Assembly: GCF_034676725.1 (NCBI RefSeq)
Contig: NZ_JAUCBR010000004.1
Span: 2,942,001 to 3,006,000, forward strand
Direction: 5' to 3'
DNA length: 64,000 nt
Source: Denitromonas sp.
GTDB lineage: Bacteria > Pseudomonadota > Gammaproteobacteria > Burkholderiales > Rhodocyclaceae
Made by a program: the position numbers and the translations under genes. Below are positions 52,335-60,568 of this stretch, in pieces (the first letter of the stretch is position 1; every line of letters begins with the position of its first letter). Under the pieces are notes generated by a model. That model was given only the letters and a program-made list of their open reading frames with translations, did no database searches and was not told where the DNA came from.

Positions 52335-53524
52335 GCGGGGGCGACCGATGCCGCGGCGTCGCGCCGCTCGACGGTCTTCAACACCACCAGCAAGACGGTG
52401 CCGACCACCATCACCCCGGCGGCCAGGTACAGCCCGCCGGCGTAGCTGCCCAGGCGCGTGGCGATGAAGCCGGTGATGGCCGGCGCGACGATCTGCGCCA
52501 CGCCGTAGGAGAGCGTCATCTTGCCCATCATCTTGGCCGGGCGGGTGGGGTAGTAGCGTCCCGCCATGGTCAGCACCAGGCTGACCATGCCGATGAAGGT
52601 GCCGCCGAACAGGATGGCGCCGGCCATCGCAGGCACCAGGCCGTCGGCCAGCACCGGCAGCACGATGCCGACGATCTGCAGCGCCGAGGCGAGAATCAGC
52701 GCGTTGAGGTCGCCGGTGCGGCGGGCGATCAGGTCCCACACCATGCACGACGGCGCACCCGCCACGCCGATGGTGAGGAACACCAGCCAGCCGCGCCCGG
52801 CCAGGCCGGGGAGATGGTCGATGATTGCGACAATGAAGGTCGCGCTGACCACATAGCCCACGCCGGCGCAAAAATAGGCGGCCATGAACAGGCGCATGAA
52901 GGCCGGGCTCGGCGGCGCGTCAACCAGCTTCTGGCCGGTCTTGGTGACCGCGCTGCTGTCGGGCGGCGGCAGCCAGCGCAGTGCCGGCACCAGCAGCACG
53001 CAGCCAATGGCGGTGAAGGCAAACCACTGTTCGCGCCAGTCAAAAAAGTGACTCATCAGCGCCACCGCCGCCGAACAGCCGGCAATGCCCAGGCCGATGC
53101 CGGCGAAGTGGATGCCCAGCTCGCTGCGGTGGTTGTGGCGGATCAGCCAGTTGAGGATCAGCCCGGTGCCCAGCAGCATGCCGGCGGCGCTGGAGAGCCC
53201 GGCAATGAAGCGTGAGATGGCCCACACGGTGACATCGGTCGTCAGCCCCATCATCACGGTGCTGAGAATTGCCACCACCAGACCGATACGGTAGAGCCGG
53301 TCCTTGAGGACCAGATCGCTGATCAGCGAGGCGATCAGCGCCCCCGACAGATAGCCGGCGTAATTGATTGCGGCCAGCCAACCGGCTTCGGCCACGCCCA
53401 GCCCGGCCTGCGCCTGCATGATCGGCAGCAGTGGCGTGTAGGCAAAGCGGGCAACGCCCAGCGCCAGCAGCAGACTGAAAATGCCGGCACTGAGGACCTG
53501 GAGACGTTCGCGTTGTTCGGTCAT
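52331..53524 (-). CDS. MFS transporter (YbfB/YjiJ family)
   Basis: 397 residues, about twelve membrane helices. It begins MTEQRERLQVLSAGIFSLLLALGVARFAYTPLLPIMQAQAGLGVAEAGWLAAINYAGYLSGAL, a YbfB/YjiJ-type start; the frame is open to 53566. Substrate unknown. Transcribed divergently from a LysR gene that likely controls it. Confidence 0.88.
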   Translation of the reverse strand: MTEQRERLQVLSAGIFSLLLALGVARFAYTPLLPIMQAQAGLGVAEAGWLAAINYAGYLSGALIASLISDLVLKDRLYRIGLVVAILSTVMMGLTTDVTVWAISRFIAGLSSAAGMLLGTGLILNWLIRHNHRSELGIHFAGIGLGIAGCSAAVALMSHFFDWREQWFAFTAIGCVLLVPALRWLPPPDSSAVTKTGQKLVDAPPSPAFMRLFMAAYFCAGVGYVVSATFIVAIIDHLPGLAGRGWLVFLTIGVAGAPSCMVWDLIARRTGDLNALILASALQIVGIVLPVLADGLVPAMAGAILFGGTFIGMVSLVLTMAGRYYPTRPAKMMGKMTLSYGVAQIVAPAITGFIATRLGSYAGGLYLAAGVMVVGTVLLVVLKTVERRDAAASVAPA

Positions 53525-53571
53525 TGGGGGCGGATTTTTTGTATTTGGTGGACGCACGATAAACAAGCTAA

Positions 53572-53583
53572 TGTATCAATACA
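53572..53583. promoter_or_regulatory. Candidate LysR operator
   Basis: TGTAT-CA-ATACA is a perfect inverted repeat of the T-N10-11-A kind in the 103-base divergent gap (53525-53627) between the MFS and LysR genes. A related TTTGTATTTGG lies at about 53548. The AT-rich gap contrasts with its surroundings. Confidence 0.5.
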
Positions 53584-53627
53584 AATGATTTGTTGAGAAC
53601 GGTTTGTTCTCTATTGGAGATATCGGC

Positions 53628-54494
53628 ATGGAGCTGGTGGCGCTGCGCACGTTTCAGACGGTGGTCGAGGAGGGCGGCGTGCTGGCCGCCTCACGCAAGC
53701 TCAACACGGTGCAGTCCAATGTGACCGGCCGCATCCGCCGGCTCGAAGAGGAGCTGGGCGTGGAGTTGTTTTTCCGCAAGGGGCGCGGGCTGGAGCTGGC
53801 GCCCTCGGGCCGGGTGCTGCTGGCCTATGCGCGCCGCCTGCTGCAGCTCGAACGCCAGACCGCCGCCGCGGTGCGCCAGATTGGCGAGGGCAGCGGCGAG
53901 CTACGTATCGGCACGATGGAGACCTTCGCCGCGCTGCACCTGCCGCGCGCGCTCAAGGCGGTGCGCGCCCGGCACCCGATGCTGGAGTTGCGTGTGCGCA
54001 CCAATACCAGCGCGGCGCTGGCCGAGGCGGTGCTCGACCACAAGCTCGACTGCGCCTTCGTTGCCGGACCGGTGACGCATCCGTCGCTGCACTTTGAAGA
54101 ACTGGTGGTCGAGGAACTGGTGCAGGTGTCGGCGCCGGGTATCAGCCCGGTCACCCACCCGCTGATCTTCTTCCGCGAGGGCTGCGCCTACCGCACCCGG
54201 GCGCTGACCTGGCAGCGCGCAATCGGCCACGCGGTGGCCGACGCGATGGAGTTCGGCACGCTCGAGGGCATTCTCGGCTGTGTGTCGGTCGGGCTGGGCT
54301 GGACGCTGATGCCGCGGGCCGTGGTCGAGCAGTCCGGCCATGCCGATGAGCTGGTGCTCGAGGCGCTGCCCGACGATGTCGGTCGCGTGCCCACGGGCAT
54401 GATCACCCTGCGCGATGCGCCGCCGATGGTGGCGTTCAAGACGCTGGCGGCGGCGATCCGGCGCCCGGATCAGGGCGTGCCGCTCAAGGCCTGA
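53628..54494 (+). CDS. LysR family transcriptional regulator
   Basis: 288 residues. Helix-turn-helix: MELVALRTFQTVVEEGGVLAASRKLNTVQSNVTGRIRRLEEELGVELFFRKGRGLELAPSG. The effector domain follows (ELRIGTMETFAALHLPRALKAVRARHPMLEL). Start at 53628 is the family start. Divergent from the MFS gene, its probable target. Its 3' end overlaps the convergent fliR gene by 25 bases. Confidence 0.92.
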   Translation: MELVALRTFQTVVEEGGVLAASRKLNTVQSNVTGRIRRLEEELGVELFFRKGRGLELAPSGRVLLAYARRLLQLERQTAAAVRQIGEGSGELRIGTMETFAALHLPRALKAVRARHPMLELRVRTNTSAALAEAVLDHKLDCAFVAGPVTHPSLHFEELVVEELVQVSAPGISPVTHPLIFFREGCAYRTRALTWQRAIGHAVADAMEFGTLEGILGCVSVGLGWTLMPRAVVEQSGHADELVLEALPDDVGRVPTGMITLRDAPPMVAFKTLAAAIRRPDQGVPLKA

Positions 54495-55261
54495 ACCACC
54501 ACGGCGATGGCCTCGAAACCCTGTTCGTAGAAATGCATCATCACCGGGCCGAAGGCGTCGAGCGAGAGCAGGAGCACGACGAAGCCGGCCGACATGGTGA
54601 TCGGGAAGCCCACCGCGAAGAGGTTGATCTGCGGCGCCGCGCGGGTGAGCACACCCATGGCGATGTTGGTGATGAGCAGCGCCGCGACCAGCGGCAGGGC
54701 CAGCAGCAGGCCGGCCGCGAAGAGCAGGGCGCCGGTGCCGGCCGCCTCGCGCCAGCCGATGGCGGCGAAGGGTTCGGGGCGGATGGGCAGCCATTCGAAG
54801 CTGCGCACCACCACCTCGATCATCATCAGGTGGCCATTGAAGGCGAGGAACAGCAAGGAGGCGAGCAGGCCCATGAACTCGGCCAGCACGCCGGTCTGGC
54901 CGCCCGATTGCGGGTCGAAGAAGGTGGCGAACGACAAACCCATCTGCAGCCCGATCAGCTCGCCGGCCACGTCGACCGCGGCGAACACCAGGCGCATCAC
55001 GAAGCCGATCACCACGCCGATCAGGATCTGCTGCACGAACACCGCCAGGCCAATGCCGGAGCCGGGGTCGATGGCCGGCAGCGGCGGCAGCGCGGGCACG
55101 ATGGCCATGGCCGCAGCCAGGCCCACGGCCAGGCGGATGCGCACCGGTACCGCGCCGTTGCTGAACAGCGGGGCGGACGAGATCATGCCGAGGATGCGCG
55201 CGAGCGGCAGCATCAGCCCGGCGACCCAGGCATTGAGCTCGGCGCTGGTGACTTCGAGCAT
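54470..55261 (-). CDS. fliR: Flagellar export gate protein FliR
   Basis: 263 residues, about six membrane helices, part of the FliPQR export gate. Start at 55261 (MLEVTSAELNAWVAGLMLPLARILGMISSAPLFSNGAVPVRIRL). Typical segments: DPQSGGQTGVLAEFMGLLASLLFLAFNGHLMMIEVVVRSFEWLP and AAPQINLFAVGFPITMSAGF. Eight bases after fliQ. The end overlaps the LysR gene on the other strand. Confidence 0.95.
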   Translation of the reverse strand: MLEVTSAELNAWVAGLMLPLARILGMISSAPLFSNGAVPVRIRLAVGLAAAMAIVPALPPLPAIDPGSGIGLAVFVQQILIGVVIGFVMRLVFAAVDVAGELIGLQMGLSFATFFDPQSGGQTGVLAEFMGLLASLLFLAFNGHLMMIEVVVRSFEWLPIRPEPFAAIGWREAAGTGALLFAAGLLLALPLVAALLITNIAMGVLTRAAPQINLFAVGFPITMSAGFVVLLLSLDAFGPVMMHFYEQGFEAIAVVVQALSGTP

Positions 55262-55269
55262 CGATGACG

Positions 55270-55539
55270 CTAGCCGATGACGGTGGGGATCGACTCGAAC
55301 ATGCGGATCATGAAGTCGGTCAGCAGGGTGATCATCCACGGGCCGGCGAGGATCAGCGTGACGAAGATGGCGATCACCTTGGGCACGAAGGAGAGGGTCA
55401 TCTCGTTGATCTGGGTGGCGGCCTGGAAAATGCTCACCAGCAGGCCGGTGACCAGCGCGGCGATGAACAGCGGCGCGGCGACGAGCAGGGTGACTTCGAC
55501 CGCCTGACGGCCGATGTCGATGACGGTTGCCGGGGTCAT
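55270..55539 (-). CDS. fliQ: Flagellar export gate protein FliQ
   Basis: 89 residues with two membrane helices: MTPATVIDIGRQAVEVTLLVAAPLFIAALVTGLLVSIFQAATQINEMTLSFVPKVIAIFVTLILAGPWMITLLTDFMIRMF. Full length with its own ATG. Because of the fliP frameshift, the fliP frame runs without a stop straight into fliQ. Confidence 0.95.
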   Translation of the reverse strand: MTPATVIDIGRQAVEVTLLVAAPLFIAALVTGLLVSIFQAATQINEMTLSFVPKVIAIFVTLILAGPWMITLLTDFMIRMFESIPTVIG

Positions 55540-55567
55540 GGACGGGCTCCGGAAAAAGGGGTGGGGC

Positions 55568-56316
55568 TCATGGCACGAAGCTCTGCACGAGTGAGCCGAT
55601 GAGCAACGTCCAGCCGTCATGACCAGCACGAAGAGCATGATCTTGAACGGCAGCGAGACGATCACCGGCGACATCATCATCATGCCCATCGACATCAGCA
55701 CCGAGGCGACCACCATGTCGATGATGAGGAAGGGGATGAACACGATGAAGCCGATCTGGAAGGCGGTTTTCAGCTCCGAGGTGACAAAGGCCGGCACCAG
55801 CACCTTCATCGGCAGCTCGGCGGCCGAATCCACCTTGGGCGTGTCGGCCAGCTGCGAGAACAGGTTCAGATCGGGCTCGCGCACCTGGCGCAGCATGAAC
55901 TCCTTGACCGGTGCGGCGGCACGGTTGGCCGCTTCGTCCAGCTCGATGGTGCCGGCAGTCAGCGGCAGGTAGGCGTCGGTATAGACCTTCTCGATCACCG
56001 GCGACATGATGAAGAAGCTGAGGAACAGCGCCAGGCCGACGAGGATCTGGTTGGGCGGCGAGGTCTGCGTGCCCAGCGCATGGCGCAGCAGAGAGAAGAC
56101 GATGATGATGCGGGTGAAGCTGGTCATCATCAGCACCACCGCCGGCAGGAAGGTCAGCGAGGTGAGCAGCACCAGCGTCTGCACGCTGAGGCTGTAGGTG
56201 GTGCCGCCGCCGGCGGTGGGGGTGCCGGTGATGGCCGGCACCGCCTGGGCCAGCGCCAGGCCGGGCAGCAGGGTCAGGGCGAGCGTGACGAGGAGGCGAA
56301 GGTGGCGCGGGATCAT
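55568..56316 (-). pseudogene. fliP: Flagellar export gate protein FliP, frameshifted near the C-terminus
   Basis: Export gate subunit. It begins with a signal peptide (MIPRHLRLLVTLALTLLPGLALAQ). Normal FliP sequence follows: LTFLPAVVLMMTSFTRIIIVFSLLRHALGTQTSPPNQILVGLALFLSFFIMSPV, and FLIIDMVVASVLMSMGMMMMSPVIVSLPFKIMLFVLV. Then, at 55616-55625, GTCATGAC stands where the family expects VDGW. Shifting the frame restores DGWTLLIGSLVQSFVP and a stop at 55568. As read, one base is missing (or two added), and the frame runs on through fliQ. It is either a real lesion or a sequence error. The start overlaps fliO (ATGA). Confidence 0.85.
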
Positions 56317-56744
56317 GACTTGCGCGTCTCCATCAGCGTCTTGAGCCGGGCGGCGAAGCCGTTGGCCTCGGGGGTGTCGGTCGCCGCGGCCGGGGGCATG
56401 GCGAGCGCGGCCGGGTCGACGGTGTGCAGCATGTTGACCTGGCCGGGGGCCACGCCGAGCACCAGTACGGTGTCGGCCACCTCGACCAGCACCACGCGCT
56501 CGCGCGGGCCCACCGGCGCGGCGCCGAGCACCTTCAGCCCGCGGGCGCTGCCGCGCGGTGCGCCGAGGCGCTTGAGCAGCCACAGGCAGACCAGCAACAC
56601 CCCGACCACGACCACCAGCCCGAAGGCCATCTGCCCCAGGCTGCCAGCCAGCGAGCTGCTGGCGGCCGGCGCGGGCGACGGCGCATCGGCCGCGCGGCCG
56701 GCCAGCGGCAGGCACATCAGGATCCACAACACACTTCGCAACAT
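56313..56744 (-). CDS. fliO: Flagellar export protein FliO
   Basis: 143 residues: a signal-like start (MLRSVLWILMCLPLAGRAADA), a single membrane helix (LGQMAFGLVVVVGVLLVCLWLLKRLG) and a cytoplasmic FliO domain (GLKVLGAAPVGPRERVVLVEVADTVLVLGVAPGQVNMLHTV). It aids FliP assembly. First of fliOPQR; fliM/fliN, which usually precede it, are not present here, as a DUF1415 gene lies upstream. Confidence 0.9.
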   Translation of the reverse strand: MLRSVLWILMCLPLAGRAADAPSPAPAASSSLAGSLGQMAFGLVVVVGVLLVCLWLLKRLGAPRGSARGLKVLGAAPVGPRERVVLVEVADTVLVLGVAPGQVNMLHTVDPAALAMPPAAATDTPEANGFAARLKTLMETRKS

Positions 56745-56817
56745 CGAGCGCCTCGGGGCGGTTCAGGGACACGCTGGCAGAGTAGCCCGGGGCGAGGCAA
56801 GGTCAGGGCGCGATAAG

Positions 56818-56834
56818 GCGGCAAAAATTGCCGC
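56818..56834. repeat. Perfect short palindrome between fliO and the DUF1415 gene
   Basis: GCGGCAA-AAA-TTGCCGC, seven-base arms around three A, in the 114-base gap upstream of fliO. It has no T tract on either side, so it is weak as a terminator; an operator or attenuator is equally possible. Confidence 0.5.
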
Positions 56835-56858
56835 TATTCCGGCCCGGCGGGGCGGACG

Positions 56859-57413
56859 CTATTGGGTGGGCGCGTCGAAGCAGGCCTTGAGCAAGGCCCG
56901 CATGCGGTCGGCGCCGAGTTCCTCGACGAGGGCGATATTGCGCTCGGGAATCTGGTCCGGGTCGGGGTAGTTGGCCACCGCGCGCGCCAGGCTCTCTTCG
57001 CGGATCAGGTGCAGCAGCGGATAGGGCGAGCGGTTGGTGGTGTTCTCGACATCGTCCGGCTCGGTGCCACCGAACTGGTAGTCCGGGTGGAAGCTGGCGA
57101 TCTGGAAGGTGCCGCGGTAGCCGAGCTGCTTGAGGAGGCGGGGGGTGTGGTTGATGAACTGGTTGTAGTCGAAGAAGTCCTGCAGCACCTGGGGGTGGAT
57201 CAGCAGCGTGGTTTCGATGGCCGGGGTGTCGGCCATCAGTGCCAGCTCCGCCTCCAGGTCCATCCGCAGCTGTTCGTCGGTCGTTGCCTCGGAGACGAAG
57301 AAGCGTACCCGGTCCTTGACCAGTTCGCGCTTGGCGAAGGGGCACAGGTTGAGCCCGATGACCAGGGTCTCGAGCCAGTGGCGGACAGGGGCGATGTAGT
57401 GGTCGTGATTCAA
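56859..57413 (-). CDS. DUF1415 family protein
   Basis: 184 residues: VRHWLETLVIGLNLCPFAKRELVKDRVRFFVSEATTDEQLRMDLEAELALM, then FDYNQFINHTPRLLKQLGYRGTFQIASFHPDYQFGGTEPDDVENTTNRSPYPLLHLIREESL. This conserved pattern is DUF1415, function unknown. Upstream of fliO on the same strand but 114 bases away, and divergent from phaP. Confidence 0.88.
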   Translation of the reverse strand: MNHDHYIAPVRHWLETLVIGLNLCPFAKRELVKDRVRFFVSEATTDEQLRMDLEAELALMADTPAIETTLLIHPQVLQDFFDYNQFINHTPRLLKQLGYRGTFQIASFHPDYQFGGTEPDDVENTTNRSPYPLLHLIREESLARAVANYPDPDQIPERNIALVEELGADRMRALLKACFDAPTQ

Positions 57414-57597
57414 TTCAAGCCCTTCGGGGACTGGCCGGCAGCGTCACGCGCGCGTCGTGCGCCGGCCGTGACGCTGCCAGATGATGCCGGGCAATGGTGA
57501 GCTCGCGCCAGCGTGATGTGCATCAGGGTATCGAAAACCAGCGCGAGGTGCTTGGGCGAGACTGGCGGCAGCGGGCATCGACGTGGCGGGGCGCGAA

Positions 57598-57612
57598 TTG
57601 TGCAGTGCACAA
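57598..57612. promoter_or_regulatory. Candidate operator upstream of phaP (PhaR-like site)
   Basis: TTGTGCA-G-TGCACAA is a perfect 15-base inverted repeat ending 5 bases before the phaP -35 box. PhaR, the regulator of phasin genes, binds TGC/GCA-containing dyads in several bacteria, so repression of phaP at this site is a reasonable guess. phaR is not in the window. Confidence 0.5.
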
Positions 57613-57617
57613 AAAAG

Positions 57618-57645
57618 TTGACAACCCCCAGTAAACGCCTATAAT
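57618..57645 (+). promoter_or_regulatory. Consensus sigma70 promoter of phaP
   Basis: TTGACA (57618-57623), a 16-base spacer and TATAAT (57640-57645): both hexamers are perfect. The start near 57652 gives a leader of about 85 bases. The 323-base gap 57414-57736 holds this promoter, the dyad just upstream and the leader; nothing else was found in it. Confidence 0.88.
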
Positions 57646-57736
57646 TCGGACCGTGCTGCACCGCAACATACAAAGACGCCGCCGGCGCCGGACCGCGGTC
57701 TTCAATATTCAGTCAATCACACCAAGGAAATTCACC

Positions 57737-58276
57737 ATGACCAAGTTCACCTCCCCCGAGCAGTTCGCCGACGCCAGCAAAGCCGGTCTGGAAGCCCTGC
57801 TGTCGCAGGCCACCACCGCCTTCTCGCGTGCCGAGCGTCTGGCTGCCCTGAACCTCAACACCAGCCGCGCCATGCTCGAAGACGGCGCCCTGAACACCAA
57901 GGCCATCCTGGCTGTGAAAGACCCGCAAGAGCTGGTCAAGCTGCAGTCGTCGCTGGCCAAGCCGATGGTCGACAAGGCCGTGGCCTATGCTCGCAGCGTG
58001 TATGAAATCGCCAGCGAAGGCCAGAACGAGCTGACCCAGGCTTTCGAAGCCCAGATCGCTGAAATGAACAAGGCCTTTAGCGCCGCCCTGGCCCAAGCCG
58101 AGAAGTCGGCACCGGCCGGTTCCGAGGCCCTGTTCGCCGCCGCCAAGCAGTCGATGGCCACGGCCTCCAATGCCTACGACACCATGAGCAAGGCCGCCAA
58201 GCAGGCTGCCGAGATGACCGAAGCCAACGTGGCTGCCGCCACCCAGGCGACCGTCAAGGCCGTCAGCGGCAAGTAA
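57737..58276 (+). CDS. phaP: Phasin (PHA granule-associated protein)
   Basis: 179-residue helical protein that coats polyhydroxyalkanoate granules. Starts MTKFTSPEQFADASKAGLEALLSQATTAFSRAERLAALNLNTSRAMLEDG after AAGGAA. The phasin core LVKLQSSLAKPMVDKAVAYARSVYEIASEGQNEL and an Ala/Lys-rich C-terminus (AAKQAAEMTEANVAAATQATVKAVSGK) are typical of betaproteobacterial PhaP. Expected to be highly expressed from a consensus promoter. PHA synthase genes are not in the window. Confidence 0.93.
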   Translation: MTKFTSPEQFADASKAGLEALLSQATTAFSRAERLAALNLNTSRAMLEDGALNTKAILAVKDPQELVKLQSSLAKPMVDKAVAYARSVYEIASEGQNELTQAFEAQIAEMNKAFSAALAQAEKSAPAGSEALFAAAKQSMATASNAYDTMSKAAKQAAEMTEANVAAATQATVKAVSGK

Positions 58277-58327
58277 TTCCGGCCCCCGGTTCGACTGCGG
58301 TCGAGCCGGTCCGGCGCTTCGGCGCAG

Positions 58328-58359
58328 ATGCCGCCCGGTGCAAGCCGGGCGGCATTTTT
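58328..58359 (+). terminator. Intrinsic terminator after phaP
   Basis: ATGCCGCCCGG pairs with CCGGGCGGCAT (11 base pairs, loop of six), followed by a run of T (58355-58359). It separates phaP from the second phasin-like gene. Confidence 0.85.
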
Positions 58360-58445
58360 GCGTCTGTCGGCACCGCGCGCGCGGGCATCTGCCTGTAATC
58401 AAGCGCCGTTAGGCTGGTGCGACTGCCATACCCCGGGAGACTGTC

Positions 58446-58952
58446 ATGATCGCGCAACACCTGATCCGCCAACACCATACCGAATCGCTCGACCACCTCC
58501 ATGCCGCCGGCCAGCTGGCCGTCGATACGCTGTCGCGCCTCACCGACTTGTCGCTGCGCCATCTGCGTGGCAGCGCCAGTACCCACGGCCACCGTGCCCA
58601 TGCCGTGACCACCGGTGCGCAGCCGGCGCCGGTCGATGTCGATGCCGCCATGTCAACGCTCAAGGCATCCACGCAGATCCTGACCGAGAGCTACGGCCAC
58701 TGGGTCGAGCTGCTCGAGGCGCAGCTCCAGCTCGTGCAGCGCACCACCCATGCCACGCTGGACGACCTGCAACGCTGGGTCCCGGCGGGTACGGAGTTCA
58801 CGGTGGAAGCGGCCGAGTGGATCACCGATGCGGCCGAGTCTGCCGCCGAACTGGCCGCCGACGCCAGTGTGGCCGTGGCTCAGTCGGTCGACGCACAGAT
58901 CGCACCCGCGCCGCGTCGCAGTCGCCGGTCGGCGACCCCGAAGGCCGACTGA
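58446..58952 (+). CDS. Phasin-like protein
   Basis: 168 residues, mostly helical, with a phasin-type middle (AAMSTLKASTQILTESYGHWVELLEAQLQLVQRTTHATLDDLQRWV) and a basic Pro/Ser tail (APAPRRSRRSATPKAD) like DNA-binding phasin tails. It lies downstream of phaP but beyond its terminator, so it is probably expressed separately. Granule association is inferred from the sequence type and location. Confidence 0.7.
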   Translation: MIAQHLIRQHHTESLDHLHAAGQLAVDTLSRLTDLSLRHLRGSASTHGHRAHAVTTGAQPAPVDVDAAMSTLKASTQILTESYGHWVELLEAQLQLVQRTTHATLDDLQRWVPAGTEFTVEAAEWITDAAESAAELAADASVAVAQSVDAQIAPAPRRSRRSATPKAD

Positions 58953-58966
58953 CGGATCGCGGGTTG

Positions 58967-59002
58967 AACGACACAGGGCGCCGCGCGGCGCCCCGTGTCG
59001 TT
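58967..59002. terminator. Strong hairpin between convergent genes
   Basis: AACGACACAGGGCGCC, a GCGC loop and GGCGCCCCGTGTCGTT form a 15-pair stem with one mismatch. It sits between the phasin-like gene and the MscS gene stop. T runs are short on both sides, so termination may be only partial. Confidence 0.6.
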
Positions 59003-59016
59003 GGTGCAGCAAAGCG

Positions 59017-60357
59017 TCAATTGCCGGCGTCGGTGGGCGGGCTGTGGGTGAGCACCGTGGGCAGCGCTTTCACATGCAGGTCGCGCTGCGGATAGGGGAT
59101 GGTGATGCCGGCCGCCTTGAACAGGCGCCAGATTGCCAGGTTCACGTCGGTACGCACATTGCCGATGCCGTTCTCCGGGTCGCTGATCCAGATGCGCAGC
59201 TCGAGCTGGATGCCACTGTCGGCGAAGGCCAGCATGCGCGCCGCGGGCTCGGGGCTGGTCAGGATGCGCGGCGACACCTTGGCCGCTTCCAGCAGCAAAG
59301 CCATGGCCTGCTCGGGGTCGTCGTCGTAGCTGATCTGCACCGGGATGCGCACCCGCGTATTGGTGTCGGTATAGCTCCAGTTCACCACCTCCGAGGTGAT
59401 GAGATTCTCGTTCGGAATCAAGCGCTCGACACCATCGCGATCGCGCACCACCACATAGCGGGCGCGTAGTTCCTGCACCCAGCCGTACTTGGCATCGTTG
59501 CCGCCGACCGAGATCACATCGCCGGGCTTGATCGAGCGGTCGAGTACCAGGATGAAGCCGCTGATGAAGTTGCTGGTGATGCGCTGCAGGCCGAAGCCGA
59601 TGCCCACGCCCAGTGCGCCGCCGAAGACGGTGAGGGTGGTCAGGTCGATGCCTACCGCGTCGATGGCCAGAAAGATGGCCAGCGCGATGAGGAAGAACTT
59701 GCTGAACTTGCCGAAGGCCACCTGCATCGAGGGGTTCATGTGCGCCGAGGCGCGCATGCGCCGCTCGAGTACCCCCGAGATCCAGAAGGCCAGCGTGAGC
59801 AGCAGCGCGATCAGCGCGACCAGCTTGATGGTCGACAGCACCGACACGCGGGAGCTGCCGATATTGATGGCCAGCTCGTCGAGCCCCTGCTGCACGGCCG
59901 GCAGCCAGCCCACCAGATGCAGGGCCACCATCGTCCAGATGCCAATGCCGATGATGTTTTCCCAGGCCTTGAGTGCCGGCGTGGCGCGAAACCCTTTGCG
60001 CAGCGCATAGACCAGCAGGCGGATGGTGGCCAGCGACAGCAGCAGTGGCACGGCCACATCGAGCAGGCCGCTGGGCGCGCCCATGGCCTGGAACACGCCG
60101 CGCCCGATCAGCACGGCCACCAGGGTCATCACCGGCCACATCAGACGCTGCAGCGCGCGCAGCGCCAGCCGGCGCAGGTCGTCGGGCGGGTAGCGGTCGC
60201 AGCGTGCGCGCAGGCTCACCTTGAAGAACCGGTGCAGCAGCCAGGCGCCGATACCGGCAAAGAGCAAAAAACCCAGCTCGTACAGCACGGTGGGTCGGGT
60301 CATTGCGTCGAGCCATTGCGGCCATTGTGCCAACAGCGTTTGAACGTCGGTCTCCAT
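59017..60357 (-). CDS. Mechanosensitive channel of the MscS family
   Basis: 446 residues. Start at 60357 (METDVQTLLAQWPQWLD); the open frame extends to 60492. About five N-terminal membrane helices lead to the MscS pore helix (IDLTTLTVFGGALGVGIGFGLQRITSNFISGFILVLDRSIKPGDVISVGG) and the beta and alpha/beta C-terminal domains (RYVVVRDRDGVERLIPNENLITSEVVNWSYTDTNTRVRIPVQISY). Opens under membrane tension to release solutes on osmotic downshock. Larger than E. coli MscS. Confidence 0.93.
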   Translation of the reverse strand: METDVQTLLAQWPQWLDAMTRPTVLYELGFLLFAGIGAWLLHRFFKVSLRARCDRYPPDDLRRLALRALQRLMWPVMTLVAVLIGRGVFQAMGAPSGLLDVAVPLLLSLATIRLLVYALRKGFRATPALKAWENIIGIGIWTMVALHLVGWLPAVQQGLDELAINIGSSRVSVLSTIKLVALIALLLTLAFWISGVLERRMRASAHMNPSMQVAFGKFSKFFLIALAIFLAIDAVGIDLTTLTVFGGALGVGIGFGLQRITSNFISGFILVLDRSIKPGDVISVGGNDAKYGWVQELRARYVVVRDRDGVERLIPNENLITSEVVNWSYTDTNTRVRIPVQISYDDDPEQAMALLLEAAKVSPRILTSPEPAARMLAFADSGIQLELRIWISDPENGIGNVRTDVNLAIWRLFKAAGITIPYPQRDLHVKALPTVLTHSPPTDAGN

Positions 60358-60568
60358 GCGCGCACTCGGAGGGGGTGGAATCCGCAGTGTATCGCGGCGC
60401 CGTGCCAGCGGCCCGAAACACGGCGGGGTGGCGTGCTCCATATCGCAACAACTGCATCGCGACGATTCACTTCCGTGACGGCGCTGCGCCAAAAATCGCG
60501 GCGATCGGGCTGTGCACGATCCTTGCGATCGTCATGGTTTGCGTGGCATCAACCGCGATGGAGGCTGG

